Shown here piece after piece: positions 1 through 11,159 of a stretch of 64,000 nt of DNA; within the stretch, counting starts at the first letter, position 1; every line of letters starts with the position of its first letter. The DNA comes from Thauera sp. 28 (GTDB lineage: Bacteria; Pseudomonadota; Gammaproteobacteria; Burkholderiales; Rhodocyclaceae), in assembly GCF_000310145.2 (NCBI RefSeq), contig NZ_AMXA01000012.1:49849-113848 (forward strand). The letters are read 5' to 3'. A program made the position numbers and the translations under genes. The notes beneath the pieces are model-generated. The model made no database searches, was not told the origin of the DNA, and worked only from the letters and a program-made list of their open reading frames with translations.

Positions 1-21
1 GCTGCCTGTAGAGGGTAGCGC

Positions 22-918
22 TTGAGCCTGCCTGCGATTCGCATCAGCGGCGTTGCCAAGCGCTACGGCACGCTTCAGGCCTTGGGTGGCGTTGACCTCG
101 AGATCGGGCAGGGCGAGTTTTTCGGCCTGCTCGGGCCCAACGGTGCCGGGAAGACGACGCTGATCTCTGCGCTGTCCGGCCTGGTGCGCCCCGATGCGGG
201 TAGCCTGGAGATCATGGGGCACGATGTGGTGGCCGATTACCGCAATGCTCGCCGCAACCTGGGTGTGGTGCCGCAGGAACTGGTTTTCGATCCATTCTTT
301 TCGGTGCGTGAGCTGCTGCGCATGCAGTCGGGCTATTTCGGCATCCGCAACAACGACGACTGGATCGACGAAATCCTCGCCAGTCTGGACCTCAGCCATA
401 AGGCGCAGGCCAACATGCGCGCGCTGTCAGGCGGCATGAAGCGACGTGTGCTGGTGGCGCAGGCCCTGGTGCACCGGCCGCCGGTGATCGTGCTCGATGA
501 ACCGACCGCGGGCGTCGACGTCGAGCTGCGCCAGGGGTTGTGGCAGTTCATCCGCAAGCTCAACCGCGACGGCCACACCATTGTCCTCACCACGCACTAC
601 CTCGAAGAGGCAGAGACCCTGTGCGGGCGCATTGCGATGCTCAAGGCGGGCAAGGTGGTGGCACTCGATACCACCGGAAATCTGTTGCGGCGTTTTGCCA
701 CGCATAGCCTGCGTGTGCGGGTCGATCAGCCCGGTGCGGCACTTGCTGCCGGGGGGCGAACGGACGCAGAGGGTTGGATCGTATTCGAGTTCGACGCCTA
801 CGCCGAGGTCGAGGGGCTGCTTGCACGCCTGCGCGAGGAGGGCGCCGGCGTGCGCGAGCTGCAGCTCGGCGAGCCTGATCTCGAGCGCGTCTTCGTTGAG
901 GTAATGAATCGTGCCTGA
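22..918 (+). CDS. ABC transporter ATP-binding protein (YadG-like)
   Basis: This is the nucleotide-binding subunit of an ABC-2 type exporter, 298 aa, using a TTG start at the window edge. Walker A is GPNGAGKTT at residues 38-46. The signature LSGGM is near residue 135, followed by Walker B IVLDEP and a TAGVD D-loop. An H-loop histidine is visible in LTTHYLEEAE. The C-terminal ~80 residues are the usual short extension of this subfamily. It overlaps the downstream permease gene by 8 bp, so the two should form one complex. The substrate cannot be read from the sequence. In related bacteria the pair follows the mla lipid-transport genes and precedes bolA and murA, which hints at an envelope role. 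The first 21 bases of the window hold no complete gene. Confidence 0.9.
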   Translation: MSLPAIRISGVAKRYGTLQALGGVDLEIGQGEFFGLLGPNGAGKTTLISALSGLVRPDAGSLEIMGHDVVADYRNARRNLGVVPQELVFDPFFSVRELLRMQSGYFGIRNNDDWIDEILASLDLSHKAQANMRALSGGMKRRVLVAQALVHRPPVIVLDEPTAGVDVELRQGLWQFIRKLNRDGHTIVLTTHYLEEAETLCGRIAMLKAGKVVALDTTGNLLRRFATHSLRVRVDQPGAALAAGGRTDAEGWIVFEFDAYAEVEGLLARLREEGAGVRELQLGEPDLERVFVEVMNRA

Positions 919-1729
919 TGTCGAGCCTCGCGCCGTGCGTGCGCGCATCGAGCCGATGGTGGCCGAGTCGCCGCTTACCGGTTTCCGCACCCTGCTGTAC
1001 AAGGAAACGCTGCGCTTCTGGAAAGTCAGCTTCCAGACCGTGGCCGCACCGGTGCTCAATGCGCTGCTGTTCCTGCTCATCTTCTCGCATGTGCTCGACC
1101 GCCATGTGACCGTGTATGGCGACGTCGCCTACACCAGCTTCCTGGTGCCCGGGCTGGTGATGATGTCGGTGCTGCAGAACGCCTTCGCCAACAGCTCGTC
1201 GTCGCTGATCCAGAGCAAGATCACCGGCAACATCATCTTCGTACTGCTGCCGCCGCTGTCCTATCGCGAGTTCTTTGCCGCTTACGTGATCGCCTCCATC
1301 CTGCGCGGGCTGATGGTCGGCGCCGGGGTCTTGCTGGTGGCAACGCCCTTCGTCGAACTGCCGATGGCTCACCCTTTGTGGGTGCTCGGCTTTGCCGTGC
1401 TGGGTGGCGCGATCCTCGGATCGTTCGGCGTGATCGCTGGCATCTGGGCCGACAAGTTCGACCAGCTCGCCGCATTCCAGAACTTCCTGATCATGCCGCT
1501 GACGATGCTGTCGGGCGTGTTCTACTCCATTCATTCGCTGCCGCAGTTCTGGCAGGACGTGTCGCATTTCAACCCGTTCTTCTTCATGATCGACGGGTTC
1601 CGCTATGGGTTTTTCGGTCAATCGGACACTTCGCCCTGGCTTTCGCTCGGCGTGGTGAGCACCTGTTTCGTCGTACTCGCGGCGCTAACCCTGGCGATGC
1701 TGGCCAGGGGGTACAAGCTGCGTTCGTAA
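911..1729 (+). CDS. ABC-2 type transporter permease (YadH-like)
   Basis: Integral inner-membrane subunit of 272 aa that partners the preceding ATPase. The GTG start at 911 lies inside the end of the ATPase gene, giving translational coupling. After a ~30-residue cytoplasmic N-terminus come about six hydrophobic segments (for example near residues 55-75, 130-155, 170-185 and 240-260). The central region contains the typical ABC-2 stretch with LSGVFYS and the nearby FNPFFFMIDGFRYG. Family members export lipids, polysaccharides or drugs; the cargo here is unknown. Confidence 0.9.
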   Translation: MPDVEPRAVRARIEPMVAESPLTGFRTLLYKETLRFWKVSFQTVAAPVLNALLFLLIFSHVLDRHVTVYGDVAYTSFLVPGLVMMSVLQNAFANSSSSLIQSKITGNIIFVLLPPLSYREFFAAYVIASILRGLMVGAGVLLVATPFVELPMAHPLWVLGFAVLGGAILGSFGVIAGIWADKFDQLAAFQNFLIMPLTMLSGVFYSIHSLPQFWQDVSHFNPFFFMIDGFRYGFFGQSDTSPWLSLGVVSTCFVVLAALTLAMLARGYKLRS

Positions 1730-1741
1730 AGGATTCAAGAC

Positions 1742-3257
<1,516 letters not shown>

Positions 3258-3320
3258 TCCGCGCGCCAAGGCAGCTCTGCTTGCGCGCCCTTGGACCTGG
3301 ATCAATGGTCTGTGGGCGCT

Positions 3321-3395
3321 GCGGTCGAAGCTCGCACGGTCGAAGTTCGCGCGGTCAGAGTTCGCGCGGTCAGAGTTCGCGCGGTCAGAGTTCGT
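3321..3395. repeat. Five 15-bp tandem repeats covering the rnk stop codon
   Basis: Five consecutive 15-bp units lie between murA and rnk. They start at 3321, 3336, 3351, 3366 and 3381 and read approximately GCGGTCAGAGTTCGC. The last three are nearly identical and the first two carry substitutions (GTCGAAG instead of GTCAGAG). On the minus strand each unit contains the codons for the last residues of rnk (Glu-Leu) followed by TGA, so the rnk 3' end has been repeatedly copied downstream of its own stop. In the older units TGA is degraded. Confidence 0.85.
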
Positions 3396-3792
3396 ATTCG
3401 CCGTTCGCCTCGGGCTGCCACGTAACCTCGAGTACCTTGAGGTGCAGCGCCTTGCCGTCGGGTGTGATCCAGTCGATCGACTGCCCGGCGGACAGACCGA
3501 GGAGTGCGCTGCCAGCGGGCGAGAAGATCGATACGCGCTGTGCCTCGGCGTTGGCGTCCTTGGGGTAGGCGAGCGTCAGTTCGTACTCACGGCCCGTGCC
3601 TTCCTCGCGGAAACGGGCGCGGCTGTTCATGGTGATGACGTCGGCCGGCATGTCCTGCGGTTCGCGCACGTCGGCACGCTCGAGCTCCGCGCGCAGGCCG
3701 TCCAGGTCGCTGCGGCTGCGGAAGGCGGGGAGGGTAAGCAGGCCCTCGAGGCGTTCGAGGTCGTTGCTGGAGACGATGATCGACGGTTTCAT
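3385..3792 (-). CDS. rnk: Nucleoside diphosphate kinase regulator Rnk (GreA/GreB-like)
   Basis: A 135-aa Rnk-type protein with an N-terminal short coiled-coil/Rnk domain followed by a GreA/GreB C-terminal domain ([18 protein letters not shown] is the characteristic segment). Members bind the RNA polymerase secondary channel. In E. coli and Pseudomonas Rnk affects nucleoside diphosphate kinase levels and alginate. The start is placed at the ATG at 3792 (MKPSIIVSS), because an AGGAAG ribosome binding site lies just upstream and the length then matches the family; an upstream in-frame ATG at 3873 would add 27 unrelated residues. It is convergent with murA and divergent from hisG. Confidence 0.9.
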   Translation of the reverse strand: MKPSIIVSSNDLERLEGLLTLPAFRSRSDLDGLRAELERADVREPQDMPADVITMNSRARFREEGTGREYELTLAYPKDANAEAQRVSIFSPAGSALLGLSAGQSIDWITPDGKALHLKVLEVTWQPEANGEYEL

Positions 3793-3900
3793 GGTACGGG
3801 CTTCCTGCAAGCGGGGTTCGCCGGCCATACGGCTGTAATGGAGGCGAAGCAAAAGAAAAGGCCGAACCGCCACTTGCGGTTCAGCCAGTCGAGGCAGAGG

Positions 3901-3927
3901 TTAACAGATGCGGCGCCGGGTTACAAT
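3901..3927 (+). promoter_or_regulatory. Candidate hisG promoter
   Basis: TTAACA at 3901-3906 and TACAAT at 3922-3927 lie 30 bp before the hisG GTG. The spacer is 15 bp, shorter than ideal; using GGTTAA at 3899 gives 17 bp but a poorer -35. The short leader leaves no room for a histidine leader peptide of the enteric type, and no run of His codons is visible here. Confidence 0.4.
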
Positions 3928-3956
3928 GCGCACTCGACCAGACCAAGGCTTTTCAC

Positions 3957-4601
3957 GTGTCCAGCATCACGCTCGCCCTGTCCAAGGGGCGCATCTTCGA
4001 AGAAACCCTGCCGCTGCTCGCTGCAGCCGGCATCGTACCAACCGACAATCCGGAGTCTTCGCGCAAGCTCATCATCGGTACCAACCGGCCCGACGTGCGC
4101 CTGGTCATCGTGCGCGCGACCGACACGCCGACCTACGTCCAGTATGGTGCAGCCGACCTCGGTATCGCGGGCAAGGACGTGCTCATCGAGCATGGCGGTG
4201 CAGGACTCTACCAGCCGCTGGATCTCAATATCGCCAGGTGCCGCCTGTGCGTTGCGGTACAAAAGGGCTTCGACTATGCGGCGGCCACGCGTCCAGGAGG
4301 GCGCATCCGCGTTGCCACCAAGTACATCAATGCCGCCAAGGCGCACTTTGCCGGCAAGGGCATGCATGTTGACCTGATCAAGCTCTACGGTTCGATGGAG
4401 CTTGCGCCCCTGGTCGGGCTGGCCGATGCCATCGTCGATCTGGTGTCGACTGGCGGCACGCTGCGTGCCAACAATCTGGAAGAGGTCGAGGACATCATGC
4501 CGATCAGCTCGCGCCTGATCGTCAATCAGGCCTCGCTGAAACTCAAGCGCGATCTGCTGCAGCCGGTACTCGAAGCGTTTTCCGGCGCGATCAAACCGTA
4601 A
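3957..4601 (+). CDS. hisG: ATP phosphoribosyltransferase, short form
   Basis: HisG catalyses the first step of histidine synthesis, condensing ATP with PRPP. The GTG start gives [21 protein letters not shown], the standard N-terminus. At 214 aa this is the short form, which lacks the C-terminal histidine-sensing domain. In the family the short form works as a hetero-octamer with HisZ, a HisRS-like regulatory subunit. No hisZ is present in this window. The [27 protein letters not shown] region (nt ~4399-4480) is the conserved PRPP-binding segment. It is 10 bp upstream of hisD. Confidence 0.96.
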   Translation: MSSITLALSKGRIFEETLPLLAAAGIVPTDNPESSRKLIIGTNRPDVRLVIVRATDTPTYVQYGAADLGIAGKDVLIEHGGAGLYQPLDLNIARCRLCVAVQKGFDYAAATRPGGRIRVATKYINAAKAHFAGKGMHVDLIKLYGSMELAPLVGLADAIVDLVSTGGTLRANNLEEVEDIMPISSRLIVNQASLKLKRDLLQPVLEAFSGAIKP

Positions 4602-4611
4602 GGACTGTTTC

Positions 4612-5919
4612 ATGAGCCAGACGCCCATCCGCCGCCTCGATGCGCGCGAGCCCGAATTCCTGTCCACGCTCGATGCCCTGCTCGCTTTCGAATCCGAGGC
4701 CGACGAGCGCATCGATGCCGCGGTGACCGAGATCCTGCGCGCGGTGCGCGCTACCGGCGACGCTGCGGTGGTGGAGTACACCCGACGCTTCGATAGCCTG
4801 GATGTGCATTCGATGGGGGCGCTGGAGTTGCCGCGGACGGAGTTGCATGCGGCCCTGGACAGTCTGGCGTCCGCGCAGCGCGAGGCGCTCACCATCGCCG
4901 CCGATCGCGTGCGCATCTACCACGAGCGCCAGAAGGGCGAATCCTGGGAGTTTGCCGAAGCCGATGGCACTCGCCTGGGACAGAAGGTGACACCGCTCGA
5001 TCGCGTTGGTCTTTATGTGCCGGGTGGGCGTGCGTCCTACCCGAGCTCGGTGCTGATGAACGCGATCCCGGCCAAGGTGGCTGGCGTCGGCGAGCTGATC
5101 ATGGTGGTGCCCACGCCGCGTGGCGAGAAAAACCCGCTGGTGCTGGCTGCTGCGGCCATTACCGGCGTGGATCGTGTCTTCACCATCGGCGGCGCGCAGG
5201 CAGTGGCGGCGTTGGCCTATGGCACGCAGACCATCCCGCAGGTGGACAAGATCGTCGGTCCGGGAAACGCCTATGTGGCCGAGGCCAAGCGTCGGGTGTT
5301 CGGTACCGTCGGCATCGACATGGTCGCAGGGCCCTCGGAAGTGCTGATCATCTCGGATGGCTCGGGGCATGCGGACTGGGTGGCGATGGATCTCTTCGCC
5401 CAGGCTGAACATGATGAGCTTGCGCAGTCCATCTTGCTGTGCACCGATGTGGCCTTCATTGACGCGGTGCATGAAGCGATCGATCGGCTGCTGCCGACCA
5501 TGCCGCGCCGCGATACGATCGCCAAGTCGCTGGCCAATCGTGGTGCACTCATTCACGTTGATAGCCTGGAGCAGGCCTGCGCCATCGCCAACCGGATCGC
5601 GCCCGAGCATCTCGAGCTGTCGATGGATAACGCCGAGGTCTGGATCGACCGCATCCGTCATGCTGGCGCGATTTTCGTCGGCCATTGGGCGGTGGAGGCG
5701 CTGGGTGACTACTGCGCCGGCCCCAATCATGTGCTGCCGACCATGCGGAGTGCGCGCTTCTCGTCGCCGCTCGGCACCTACGACTTCCAGAAGCGCACCA
5801 GCATCGTGAATATCTCGCAGGCCGGGGCGCAGCACCTGGGCAAGGTCGCGTCCATTCTTGCTCATGGCGAAGGCCTGCAGGCGCATGCGCGCTCGGCGGA
5901 GATGCGGCTGAAGGTTTGA
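4612..5919 (+). CDS. hisD: Histidinol dehydrogenase
   Basis: Catalyses the last two oxidations of histidine synthesis, L-histidinol to L-histidine, with NAD+ and Zn2+. The 435-aa length is typical. The family segment [19 protein letters not shown] is present, as are [23 protein letters not shown] and the zinc/catalytic region [13 protein letters not shown]. The C-terminal AGPNHVLPT is also conserved. It follows hisG closely. Downstream the operon is interrupted by hisC on the opposite strand, with GC-rich hairpins between the two convergent ends. Confidence 0.97.
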   Translation: MSQTPIRRLDAREPEFLSTLDALLAFESEADERIDAAVTEILRAVRATGDAAVVEYTRRFDSLDVHSMGALELPRTELHAALDSLASAQREALTIAADRVRIYHERQKGESWEFAEADGTRLGQKVTPLDRVGLYVPGGRASYPSSVLMNAIPAKVAGVGELIMVVPTPRGEKNPLVLAAAAITGVDRVFTIGGAQAVAALAYGTQTIPQVDKIVGPGNAYVAEAKRRVFGTVGIDMVAGPSEVLIISDGSGHADWVAMDLFAQAEHDELAQSILLCTDVAFIDAVHEAIDRLLPTMPRRDTIAKSLANRGALIHVDSLEQACAIANRIAPEHLELSMDNAEVWIDRIRHAGAIFVGHWAVEALGDYCAGPNHVLPTMRSARFSSPLGTYDFQKRTSIVNISQAGAQHLGKVASILAHGEGLQAHARSAEMRLKV

Positions 5920-5921
5920 CC

Positions 5922-5971
5922 CCGGCGGCGGCTCCAGGCCGCCGGCCTGGTTCAGGGCCGCTTCAGCGGCC
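5922..5971. terminator. GC-rich hairpins between convergent hisD and hisC ends
   Basis: Two inverted repeats fill the convergent junction. CCGGCGGC (5922-5929) pairs with GCCGCCGG (5938-5945). GGCCGC (5956-5961) pairs with GCGGCC (5966-5971), and the hisC stop codon lies in the second loop. Neither has a proper T-tract, so classical Rho-independent termination is doubtful; they may act as mRNA 3'-end stabilisers. Confidence 0.4.
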
Positions 5972-7036
5972 GAGAATGTCCCTCAGCGCGTCGACCAGAA
6001 TACCGCACTGTTCGTCCGTGCCGATCGTGATGCGCATGAACTGATCGATGCGCGCAGCCTTGAAGTGGCGCACGATGATTGCGCGCTTGCGTAGCTCCGC
6101 GGTCAGCTCGGCGCCGTCGCGACCGGGATGGCGGGCGAAGATGAAGTTCGCCGCTGATGGCAGCACCTCGAAGCCCAGTGCCTGCATGCTGGCCACCAGC
6201 TTCTCGCGAGTTGCGATCACCTTGGCGCAACTGTCCTGGAAGTGGGCCTCGTCCGCTACCGATGCCACTGCGCCCGCCGTCGCCAGGCGGTCGAGCGGGT
6301 AGGAGTTGAAACTGTCCTTGACCCGCTCCAGGCCCTCGATCAGGTCGACATGGCCTACGGCGTAGCCGACGCGCAGGCCTGCCAGAGAGCGGCTCTTGGA
6401 GAAGGTGTGGGTGACGAGCAGGTTGGGGTGGCGGTCGATCAGCGTGATCGCGCTCTCGCCGCCGAAGTCCACATAGGCTTCGTCCACGACCACCACGACG
6501 TCCGGGTTGCCGGCGACGATGCGCTCGACGTCGACGAGTGCGAGCGGCATGCCGGTGGGTGCATTGGGGTTGGGGAATATGATTGCTCCCGGACGCTCGT
6601 CGCCCTGGGGCAGGTAGTCCTCGACTCGGATCGAGAAATCGTCAGCAAGCGGGATGGTGCGTTGTGCGATGCCATACAGCCCGCAATACACCGGATAGAA
6701 GCTGTAGGTGATATCCGGGAACCACAGCGCGCGCTCGTGCTTGAGCAGCGCCATGAAAGCGTGTGCCAGCACTTCGTCCGAGCCGTTGCCGACGAAGATC
6801 TGTTGCGGCTGCACGCCATGACGACGGCCGAGCGCCGACTTGAGCGCATCGCTGTTGGGGTCGGGGTAGAGGCGCAGGCCGTCGCCGGTCGCCGCGCGGA
6901 TCGCCTCCAGCGCCCTGGGTGAGGGGCCGTAGGGATGCTCATTGGTGTTGAGCTTGACCAGGTTGTCGAGCTTGGGCTGTTCGCCCGGAACGTAGGGGGT
7001 CAGGCCGTGGACGACGGCGCTCCAGAAGCGGCTCAT
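5963..7036 (-). CDS. hisC: Histidinol-phosphate aminotransferase (inverted within the his cluster)
   Basis: PLP-dependent aminotransferase converting imidazole acetol phosphate to L-histidinol phosphate. It is 357 aa from the ATG at 7036 ([21 protein letters not shown]). The N-terminal [12 protein letters not shown], central [18 protein letters not shown] and the PLP-lysine segment [18 protein letters not shown] are all present, and RIT near the C-terminus ends the fold. An in-frame upstream ATG at 7129 would add 31 proline-rich residues and is rejected. What is odd is the orientation: in related bacteria hisC is usually co-directional between hisD and hisB, but here it faces backwards. Confidence 0.96.
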   Translation of the reverse strand: MSRFWSAVVHGLTPYVPGEQPKLDNLVKLNTNEHPYGPSPRALEAIRAATGDGLRLYPDPNSDALKSALGRRHGVQPQQIFVGNGSDEVLAHAFMALLKHERALWFPDITYSFYPVYCGLYGIAQRTIPLADDFSIRVEDYLPQGDERPGAIIFPNPNAPTGMPLALVDVERIVAGNPDVVVVVDEAYVDFGGESAITLIDRHPNLLVTHTFSKSRSLAGLRVGYAVGHVDLIEGLERVKDSFNSYPLDRLATAGAVASVADEAHFQDSCAKVIATREKLVASMQALGFEVLPSAANFIFARHPGRDGAELTAELRKRAIIVRHFKAARIDQFMRITIGTDEQCGILVDALRDILGR

Positions 7037-7145
7037 GCGGATTGGGCTCGGTGCAGGCGGCAAGCCTGTTGGATCTGCGGGCGGATTGGGCTGCGTCTGG
7101 CTGCGTCTGCCATAGCCAGGCGCCATCACGGCGATGGATTGTGCA

Positions 7146-7176
7146 TTGCAGCCAAGTTGTCGGGCGATGTTATCAT
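7146..7176 (+). promoter_or_regulatory. Candidate hisB promoter
   Basis: Because hisC is inverted, hisBHAFIE needs its own start signal. The 176-bp hisC-hisB gap contains TTGCAG (7146-7151) and TATCAT (7171-7176) with a 19-bp spacer, 37 bp before the hisB ATG. The spacer is long, so this is tentative. Confidence 0.35.
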
Positions 7177-7212
7177 GCTCCGAACCTTACATTCTCCAGC
7201 CTCCAGTCAGTC

Positions 7213-7800
7213 ATGCGGCAAGCCGAAGTCACTCGCAATACACTCGAAACGAAGATCACCGTGCGCATCGACCTCGATGGCAGCGGCAAGGGTAAGCTCG
7301 ACACCGGCGTGCCCTTCTTCGATCACATGCTCGACCAGATCGTGCGCCATGGCCTGATCGATCTCGACATCCATTGCGAAGGCGATACCCATATCGACGA
7401 CCACCACACCGTCGAGGATGTCGGTATCACGCTCGGCCAGGCCTTTGCCAAGGCGCTGGGTGACAAGAAGGGGTTGCGTCGCTACGGGCACGCCTACGTG
7501 CCGTTGGATGAGGCCTTGTCGCGCGTGGTGGTGGATTTCTCCGGGCGCCCGGGGCTGCACTACTTCGTCGAGTACACCCGTGCCCGCATCGGCAACTTCG
7601 ATGTGGATCTGGCGCGCGAGTTCTTCCAGGGCTTCGTCAATCATGCCGGGGTCACGGTGCACATCGACAACCTGCGTGGCGACAACGCCCACCATCAGTG
7701 CGAGACCGTGTTCAAGGCCTTTGCGCGTGCCCTGCGCATGGCAGCCGAGCACGACGAGCGTGCCGCCGGCACCATTCCCTCGACCAAGGGCGCGCTCTGA
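7213..7800 (+). CDS. hisB: Imidazoleglycerol-phosphate dehydratase
   Basis: A monofunctional HisB of 195 aa that dehydrates imidazole glycerol phosphate; there is no fused histidinol-phosphate phosphatase, unlike enteric HisB. The Mn2+-binding His motifs are clear: [19 protein letters not shown], and in the second half [17 protein letters not shown]. The start is the ATG at 7213 ([15 protein letters not shown]). Histidinol phosphatase must be encoded elsewhere. It heads the second half of the split his operon. Confidence 0.97.
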   Translation: MRQAEVTRNTLETKITVRIDLDGSGKGKLDTGVPFFDHMLDQIVRHGLIDLDIHCEGDTHIDDHHTVEDVGITLGQAFAKALGDKKGLRRYGHAYVPLDEALSRVVVDFSGRPGLHYFVEYTRARIGNFDVDLAREFFQGFVNHAGVTVHIDNLRGDNAHHQCETVFKAFARALRMAAEHDERAAGTIPSTKGAL

Positions 7801-7867
7801 GTCGCTTTCGCATCGCTTCGCGGCCCACGGCAGCGGCCGCCCACCCGTTCAACTGCGAGTCAAACCG

Positions 7868-8506
7868 ATGACCATCGTGGCCATCCTCGATTACGGCATG
7901 GGTAATCTGCGCTCCGTCGCCAAGGCGATCGAGCATGTGGCGCCCGGCCATGAAGTCTTCGTTACGTCCGATCCCGCGCGCGTCGCTGCTGCAGAGCGCG
8001 TCGTCTTTCCCGGTCAGGGAGCCATGCCCGATTGCATGCGTGAATTGGATGCCCGCGGTTTGCGTCCCGCGGTGATGCAGGCTGCTGCCAGCAAGCCCTT
8101 CCTGGGGATCTGCATCGGCCAGCAGATGTTGTTCGATCACAGCGCGGAAGGCGACGTCCCTGGGCTCGGCATTCTGCGCGGCGAGGTCGTCCGCTTTCCC
8201 GATGCGGCCATGCAGGGGGCGGACGGCTTGCGCCTGAAGGTTCCGCACATGGGCTGGAACGAGGTCTGGCAGCGCCAGCCGCACCCGATGTGGGACGGCA
8301 TTCCCGATGGTGAGCGCTTCTATTTCGTGCACAGCTATTTCGTTGCGCCGGCCGATGACGACATCGTTGCTGCCCAGACCGATTACGGCCTTCGCTTTAC
8401 CAGTGCGGTAGCGCGGGCTAATATCTTCGCCGCCCAGTTCCACCCGGAAAAGAGCGCCGCAGCGGGCTTGCGCCTGCTCGCCAATTTCATCCGCTGGCAG
8501 CCCTGA
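7868..8506 (+). CDS. hisH: Imidazole glycerol phosphate synthase, glutaminase subunit
   Basis: Class I glutamine amidotransferase of 212 aa that feeds ammonia to HisF. The nucleophile elbow is [11 protein letters not shown] (Cys in GICIG). The catalytic His-Glu pair is in [11 protein letters not shown] near the C-terminus. The N-terminus [21 protein letters not shown] is typical. The ATG at 7868 is 67 bp after hisB. It forms the HisHF complex with the product encoded two genes downstream. Confidence 0.96.
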   Translation: MTIVAILDYGMGNLRSVAKAIEHVAPGHEVFVTSDPARVAAAERVVFPGQGAMPDCMRELDARGLRPAVMQAAASKPFLGICIGQQMLFDHSAEGDVPGLGILRGEVVRFPDAAMQGADGLRLKVPHMGWNEVWQRQPHPMWDGIPDGERFYFVHSYFVAPADDDIVAAQTDYGLRFTSAVARANIFAAQFHPEKSAAAGLRLLANFIRWQP

Positions 8507-8549
8507 GCGCCGGATCCGACCCACTTTCAGTCACACTATATCTCCCGGT

Positions 8550-9299
8550 ATGCTGCTCATTCCCGCCATCGACCTCAAGGACGGTCACTGCGTGCGCCTG
8601 AAGCAAGGCGAAATGGACGACGCCACGGTCTTCTCCGAAGATCCGGGCGCCATGGCGCGCCACTGGCTCGACGCCGGTGCCCGTCGTCTGCACCTGGTGG
8701 ACCTCAACGGCGCCTTTGCCGGCAAGCCCAAGAACGGCGCTGCGATTCGTGCGATCACCGACGTGGTCGGCGAAGACATTCCCGTGCAGCTCGGGGGTGG
8801 GATTCGTGATCTCGATACCATCGAGCACTACCTCGACAACGGCATCAGCTACGTCATCATCGGCACTGCCGCGGTCAAGAATCCCGGTTTTCTGCACGAC
8901 GCCTGCAGTGCCTTTCCAGGGCACATCATCGTCGGTCTGGATGCCAAGGACGGCAAGGTGGCGGTCGACGGCTGGTCCAAGCTCACGGGGCACGACGTCG
9001 TCGATCTGGCGAAGAAGTTCGAGGACTACGGTGTCGAGTCGGTGATCTACACCGACATCGGCCGCGACGGCATGCTGTCGGGCGTCAATATCGAGGCCAC
9101 CGTGCGGTTGGCACGTGCGCTGCGCATACCGGTCATCGCCAGCGGCGGCATCACCGACATGCGCGACATCGATGCGCTGTGTGCGGTCGAGGAGGAAGGC
9201 ATCCTCGGCGCCATTACCGGGCGGGCGATCTACGAAGGCACGCTCGACTTCGCTGCCGCCCAGGCGCGTGCAGACGAGCTCAACGGTGTGACCGAATGA
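8550..9299 (+). CDS. hisA: ProFAR isomerase
   Basis: A (beta/alpha)8-barrel isomerase of 249 aa that converts ProFAR to PRFAR. The two catalytic aspartates are in [15 protein letters not shown] (first half) and [14 protein letters not shown] (second half). The phosphate-binding VQLGGGIRD and [11 protein letters not shown] motifs are present in the two barrel halves. It sits between hisH and hisF in the standard order. Confidence 0.97.
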   Translation: MLLIPAIDLKDGHCVRLKQGEMDDATVFSEDPGAMARHWLDAGARRLHLVDLNGAFAGKPKNGAAIRAITDVVGEDIPVQLGGGIRDLDTIEHYLDNGISYVIIGTAAVKNPGFLHDACSAFPGHIIVGLDAKDGKVAVDGWSKLTGHDVVDLAKKFEDYGVESVIYTDIGRDGMLSGVNIEATVRLARALRIPVIASGGITDMRDIDALCAVEEEGILGAITGRAIYEGTLDFAAAQARADELNGVTE

Positions 9300-9321
9300 T
9301 TCTTCCGAGCGAGCGCAGCTG

Positions 9322-10080
9322 ATGTTGGCCAAGCGCATCATTCCCTGCCTGGACGTGAAGTCCGGGCGTGTGGTCAAGGGCGTAAATTTCGTTGAGCTGC
9401 GCGATGCAGGCGATCCTGTCGAGATCGCCCGCCGCTACGACGAGCAAGGCGCGGACGAGATCACCTTCCTCGACATCACGGCCAGTTCCGACGATCGCGA
9501 CATCATTCTCCACGTCGTCGAGCAGGTCGCAGAGCAGGTGTTCATTCCGCTCACTGTCGGCGGCGGTGTACGTGTGGTCGAGGACGTGCGTCGCTTGCTC
9601 AATGCCGGTGCCGACAAGGTGAGCATGAACACTGCGGCCGTCAACAACCCCCAGCTCGTGCACGACGCTTCGAGCAAGGTGGGCAGCCAGTGCATCGTGG
9701 TCGCAATCGACGCCAAGCAGACGGCGCCGGGCAGATGGGAAGTGTTCACCCATGGCGGGCGCAACAACACCGGGCTGGACGCCATCGAATGGGCGCGCAA
9801 GGTCGAGGCCCTGGGGGCGGGTGAGATCCTGCTCACCAGCATGGACCGCGATGGCACCAAGAGCGGCTTCGATCTGGCCTTGACACGGGCAGTGTCCGAT
9901 GCGGTCCGCATTCCGGTGATCGCCAGCGGAGGCGTCGGCAGTCTCGAGCACCTTGCCGAGGGCGTTTCCGAGGGGCGTGCGGATGCGGTGCTGGCGGCGA
10001 GCATCTTCCATTTCGGACAGCACACCGTGCGCGAGGCCAAGGAATTGATGCGTGCGCGAGGTATCGAGGTGAGACTGTGA
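9322..10080 (+). CDS. hisF: Imidazole glycerol phosphate synthase, cyclase subunit
   Basis: A (beta/alpha)8-barrel cyclase of 252 aa that uses HisH-derived ammonia to form imidazole glycerol phosphate and AICAR. Catalytic aspartates lie in [15 protein letters not shown] and [15 protein letters not shown]. The phosphate-binding loops VGGGVR and [11 protein letters not shown] are visible. Its TGA overlaps the hisI start (GTGA), so translation of the two is coupled. Confidence 0.97.
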   Translation: MLAKRIIPCLDVKSGRVVKGVNFVELRDAGDPVEIARRYDEQGADEITFLDITASSDDRDIILHVVEQVAEQVFIPLTVGGGVRVVEDVRRLLNAGADKVSMNTAAVNNPQLVHDASSKVGSQCIVVAIDAKQTAPGRWEVFTHGGRNNTGLDAIEWARKVEALGAGEILLTSMDRDGTKSGFDLALTRAVSDAVRIPVIASGGVGSLEHLAEGVSEGRADAVLAASIFHFGQHTVREAKELMRARGIEVRL

Positions 10081-10472
10081 GTGAGCACACGCGCTGGTTG
10101 AACGAGGTGCAGTGGGATGAGCATGGCCTGGTGCCGGTGATCGCCCAGGAGGCCGCAACGGGCGACGTGCTGATGTTCGCCTGGATGAACCGCGAAGCGC
10201 TGCAGCGTACCGCGGAGACCGGCGAAGCCATCTACTGGTCACGTTCGCGCCGTAAGCTGTGGCACAAGGGGGAAGAGTCCGGGCATGTGCAGAAGGTGCT
10301 CGACATCCGCATCGATTGCGACAACGACGTCGTGTTGTTGAAGATCGAGCAGGTTGGCGGGATCGCTTGCCATACCGGCCGGCACAGCTGCTTCTTCCAG
10401 AAGTATTTCGCAGATGGCCGCTGGGAGGCTGTCGAACCGGTTTTGAAAGACCCGCAGGAGATCTACAAATGA
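10077..10472 (+). CDS. hisI: Phosphoribosyl-AMP cyclohydrolase
   Basis: A zinc enzyme of 131 aa that opens the adenine ring of PR-AMP. The GTG start overlaps the hisF stop. The conserved [16 protein letters not shown] motif, the Mg-binding [13 protein letters not shown] and the zinc ligands [12 protein letters not shown] are visible. It is not fused to HisE, unlike the enteric enzyme; hisE is a separate overlapping gene. Confidence 0.97.
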   Translation: MSEHTRWLNEVQWDEHGLVPVIAQEAATGDVLMFAWMNREALQRTAETGEAIYWSRSRRKLWHKGEESGHVQKVLDIRIDCDNDVVLLKIEQVGGIACHTGRHSCFFQKYFADGRWEAVEPVLKDPQEIYK

Positions 10473-10792
10473 TCGATATCGAAGTGCTGCATCGTGTGTC
10501 CGACACCCTGGCCGCGCGCAAGAAGGCCGATCCTGACTCCTCCTACGTCTCCAGCCTGTACCAGAAAGGGACGGATGCGATCTGCAAGAAAGTTGCCGAG
10601 GAGGCTGCAGAGACCATCATGGCGGCCAAGGACAAGGACATGCTGCACCTTGTTTGGGAAGTGACCGACCTGTGGTTCCACTCCATGGTCCTGCTTGCCC
10701 ACAACGGCCTGTCCGTGGACGACGTGCTCGCCGAGTTCCGTCGTCGCGAGGGCGTGTCCGGCATCGACGAGAAGAAGTCGCGGACGGCTTGA
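10469..10792 (+). CDS. hisE: Phosphoribosyl-ATP pyrophosphatase
   Basis: MazG-like pyrophosphohydrolase of 107 aa that converts PR-ATP to PR-AMP. The ATG at 10469 overlaps the hisI TGA (ATGA). The signature is the helical metal-binding segment [16 protein letters not shown], followed by [14 protein letters not shown] with the second acidic cluster. It ends the his gene run and is 9 bp before the HIT gene, so readthrough into hinT-tatA is likely. Confidence 0.96.
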   Translation: MIDIEVLHRVSDTLAARKKADPDSSYVSSLYQKGTDAICKKVAEEAAETIMAAKDKDMLHLVWEVTDLWFHSMVLLAHNGLSVDDVLAEFRRREGVSGIDEKKSRTA

Positions 10793-10801
10793 GGGGGCGC
10801 G

Positions 10802-11149
10802 ATGAGCGAGTGCATCTTCTGCCGTATCGTCCGCGGCGAGATTCCGTCGAAGAAGGTGTATGAAGACGAGCACGTCTACGCCTTTCACGACATCAATCCG
10901 GTTGCTCCCGTGCATGTTCTGGTCGTCCCGAAGCAGCATGTCGACTCCATGGCCCACCTGACGGCGGAACATGAGGTGGCAATGGGGCGTCTGATGGTTG
11001 CGGCCGGGCAGATTGCCCGTGATCAAGGATGCACCGACGGCTTCCGGACCATCATCAACACCGGAAGGGTTGGTTTGCAGGAGGTGTATCATCTGCACCT
11101 TCATATTCTGGGCGGCGCGGATCCCCTGCCGCCCATGTTGAAGCGTTAA
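10802..11149 (+). CDS. HIT family nucleotide-binding protein (HinT-like)
   Basis: A 115-aa histidine-triad protein, probably a purine phosphoramidase of the HinT branch. It has the N-terminal [20 protein letters not shown], the central [13 protein letters not shown] and the C-terminal triad HLHLHILGG, where the middle histidine is the nucleophile in the family. hisE-HIT-tatA order is common in betaproteobacteria. It is 10 bp before tatA. Confidence 0.93.
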   Translation: MSECIFCRIVRGEIPSKKVYEDEHVYAFHDINPVAPVHVLVVPKQHVDSMAHLTAEHEVAMGRLMVAAGQIARDQGCTDGFRTIINTGRVGLQEVYHLHLHILGGADPLPPMLKR

Positions 11150-11159
11150 GGAGAGCGGT

